Assembly: GCF_012062845.1 (NCBI RefSeq)
Contig: NZ_WWNB01000002.1
Location: 1 to 64,000, forward strand
DNA: 64,000 nucleotides
Reading direction: 5' to 3'
DNA from: Halomonas salinarum
GTDB lineage: Bacteria; Pseudomonadota; Gammaproteobacteria; Pseudomonadales; Halomonadaceae
The number at the start of each line of letters is the position of its first letter. Position 1 is the first letter of the stretch. A program made the position numbers and the translations under genes. The notes beneath the pieces are model-generated. The model had not been told where the DNA came from. It was given only the letters and a program-made list of their open reading frames with translations, and did no database searches. Positions 63,407 through 64,000 of this stretch are shown piece after piece.

Positions 63407-64000
63407 ATGCCTGCCACCCGCACGACCTCGCCCACCCTGGAGCGGTTCCACATAGCGTGGGATCTGCTCATCATCATGCTGGTAGTCGCCAACCTGGCCC
63501 TGCTGCTGTTCGATAGCCTCTTCCTGCTGCCACCGCTGAACGCGGCCTTCGAGGCGGTGGCGCCTGGTCTTTACGGCGCTTACGACCAGCACATCCATGC
63601 CAACTTCATAGCCATCGACCTGGCGTTCGTGGCTGTCTTTCTGTTCGATGTGCTGCTGGGCTGGACGGTGGCCATCGCCGAGCGGCACTACCACCGCTGG
63701 TTCTTCTACCCGTTCGTGCACTGGTACGACGTGCTGGGCTGTATTCCGCTGGGCGGCTTTAGGTTGCTGCGTATCCTGCGCGTCATCTCGCTTTTGCACC
63801 GGCTGCAGCGGATGGGCCTTATTGATGTGCGCCGCTGGCGTCTCTATGCCGTGTTCGCCAAGTACTACGACATCCTCATGGAGGAGCTCACCGACCGCAT
63901 CGCCATCCGCATGCTCGACAACGTGCAGGGCGAGCTGCGCGATAGCGATAAGCTTTCCAGCTCGTTGATGGAACGGGTGATACAGCCCCGCAAGCAGGCG
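63407..64000 (+). CDS. Voltage-sensor-like membrane protein, cut by the window edge
   Basis: The first 198 codons are present and the frame is open at the end. The start has CAAGGAGG upstream. Three or four hydrophobic segments are visible (about residues 18-38, 72-92, 106-122), followed by a basic helix FRLLRILRVISLLHRLQR with Arg every third or fourth residue, like the S4 segment of voltage-gated channels. After that comes a soluble helical region. I would call it an ion-channel-like protein; homologues are often mislabelled. The real 3' end lies outside. Confidence 0.75.
   Translation, partial: MPATRTTSPTLERFHIAWDLLIIMLVVANLALLLFDSLFLLPPLNAAFEAVAPGLYGAYDQHIHANFIAIDLAFVAVFLFDVLLGWTVAIAERHYHRWFFYPFVHWYDVLGCIPLGGFRLLRILRVISLLHRLQRMGLIDVRRWRLYAVFAKYYDILMEELTDRIAIRMLDNVQGELRDSDKLSSSLMERVIQPRKQA

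Overview
The window is about 64 kb of high-GC, gene-dense proteobacterial chromosome. Gene content points to a gammaproteobacterium of the Halomonas type: a TAXI-type TRAP transporter with a fused permease, an oxidoreductase-SelD fusion, the purEK pair, recCBD in one operon, SelO, YaeQ and a Zur/Znu cluster. The genus is an inference; no rRNA or tRNA gene was found. Most of the window is ordinary housekeeping, transport and stress-response sequence. One AT-rich stretch (about 58,960-62,400) differs sharply in composition and looks acquired.

Layout. 0.3-6.4 kb: a tripartite RND efflux pump (permease, lipoprotein adaptor, and a separately transcribed TolC-like channel) whose two promoters carry closely similar palindromes. 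6.7-9.8 kb: an alpha/beta hydrolase, a fructosamine-kinase-like protein, a secreted fasciclin protein and a small NIF3/YqfO-like protein. 10-12.6 kb: purE-purK and a YbaY-like lipoprotein. 12.8-16.5 kb: TAXI binding protein, DUF1850 protein and fused TRAP permease. 16.7-17.7 kb: YaeQ and a small HTH protein. 18-23.5 kb: a selenium locus made of an oxidoreductase-SelD fusion followed by a PhnDCE-like ABC importer, probably for a selenium oxyanion. 23.7-28.6 kb: an unknown lipoprotein, ilvD, and a sodium:solute symporter preceded by a clear TPP riboswitch. 29-35 kb: an uncharacterised P-loop protein, methylmalonate-semialdehyde dehydrogenase and katG.

35.1-43.9 kb is a zinc-starvation locus. 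Three near-identical palindromes (GTTATATCATAAC type, Zur-box-like) precede a Dpp/Nik-like ABC importer with a fused permease, the divergent znuA and znuCB, and a DUF1826 gene that lies opposite a decayed HisI-like gene. The inference is that the Dpp/Nik-like importer belongs to the zinc response. 44.2-48.9 kb: SelO, Ogt, a YfcE-like phosphoesterase, a small conserved protein, and a TetR regulator facing an HPP membrane protein across a perfect palindrome.

48.9-58.9 kb: recC-recB-recD with 4-bp overlaps. RecB is unusually long and carries a five-unit 24-bp in-frame tandem repeat just before a helicase motif. Directly downstream is the AT-rich segment with an E. coli-type dGTPase translationally coupled to an unrecognised 195-residue protein, a small membrane-anchored protein and a broken DUF427 gene. 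This two-gene unit beside recBCD is the best candidate for an undescribed system, possibly phage defence, although that role is inference. The window ends with a YjaB-like acetyltransferase and a truncated ion-channel-like membrane protein.
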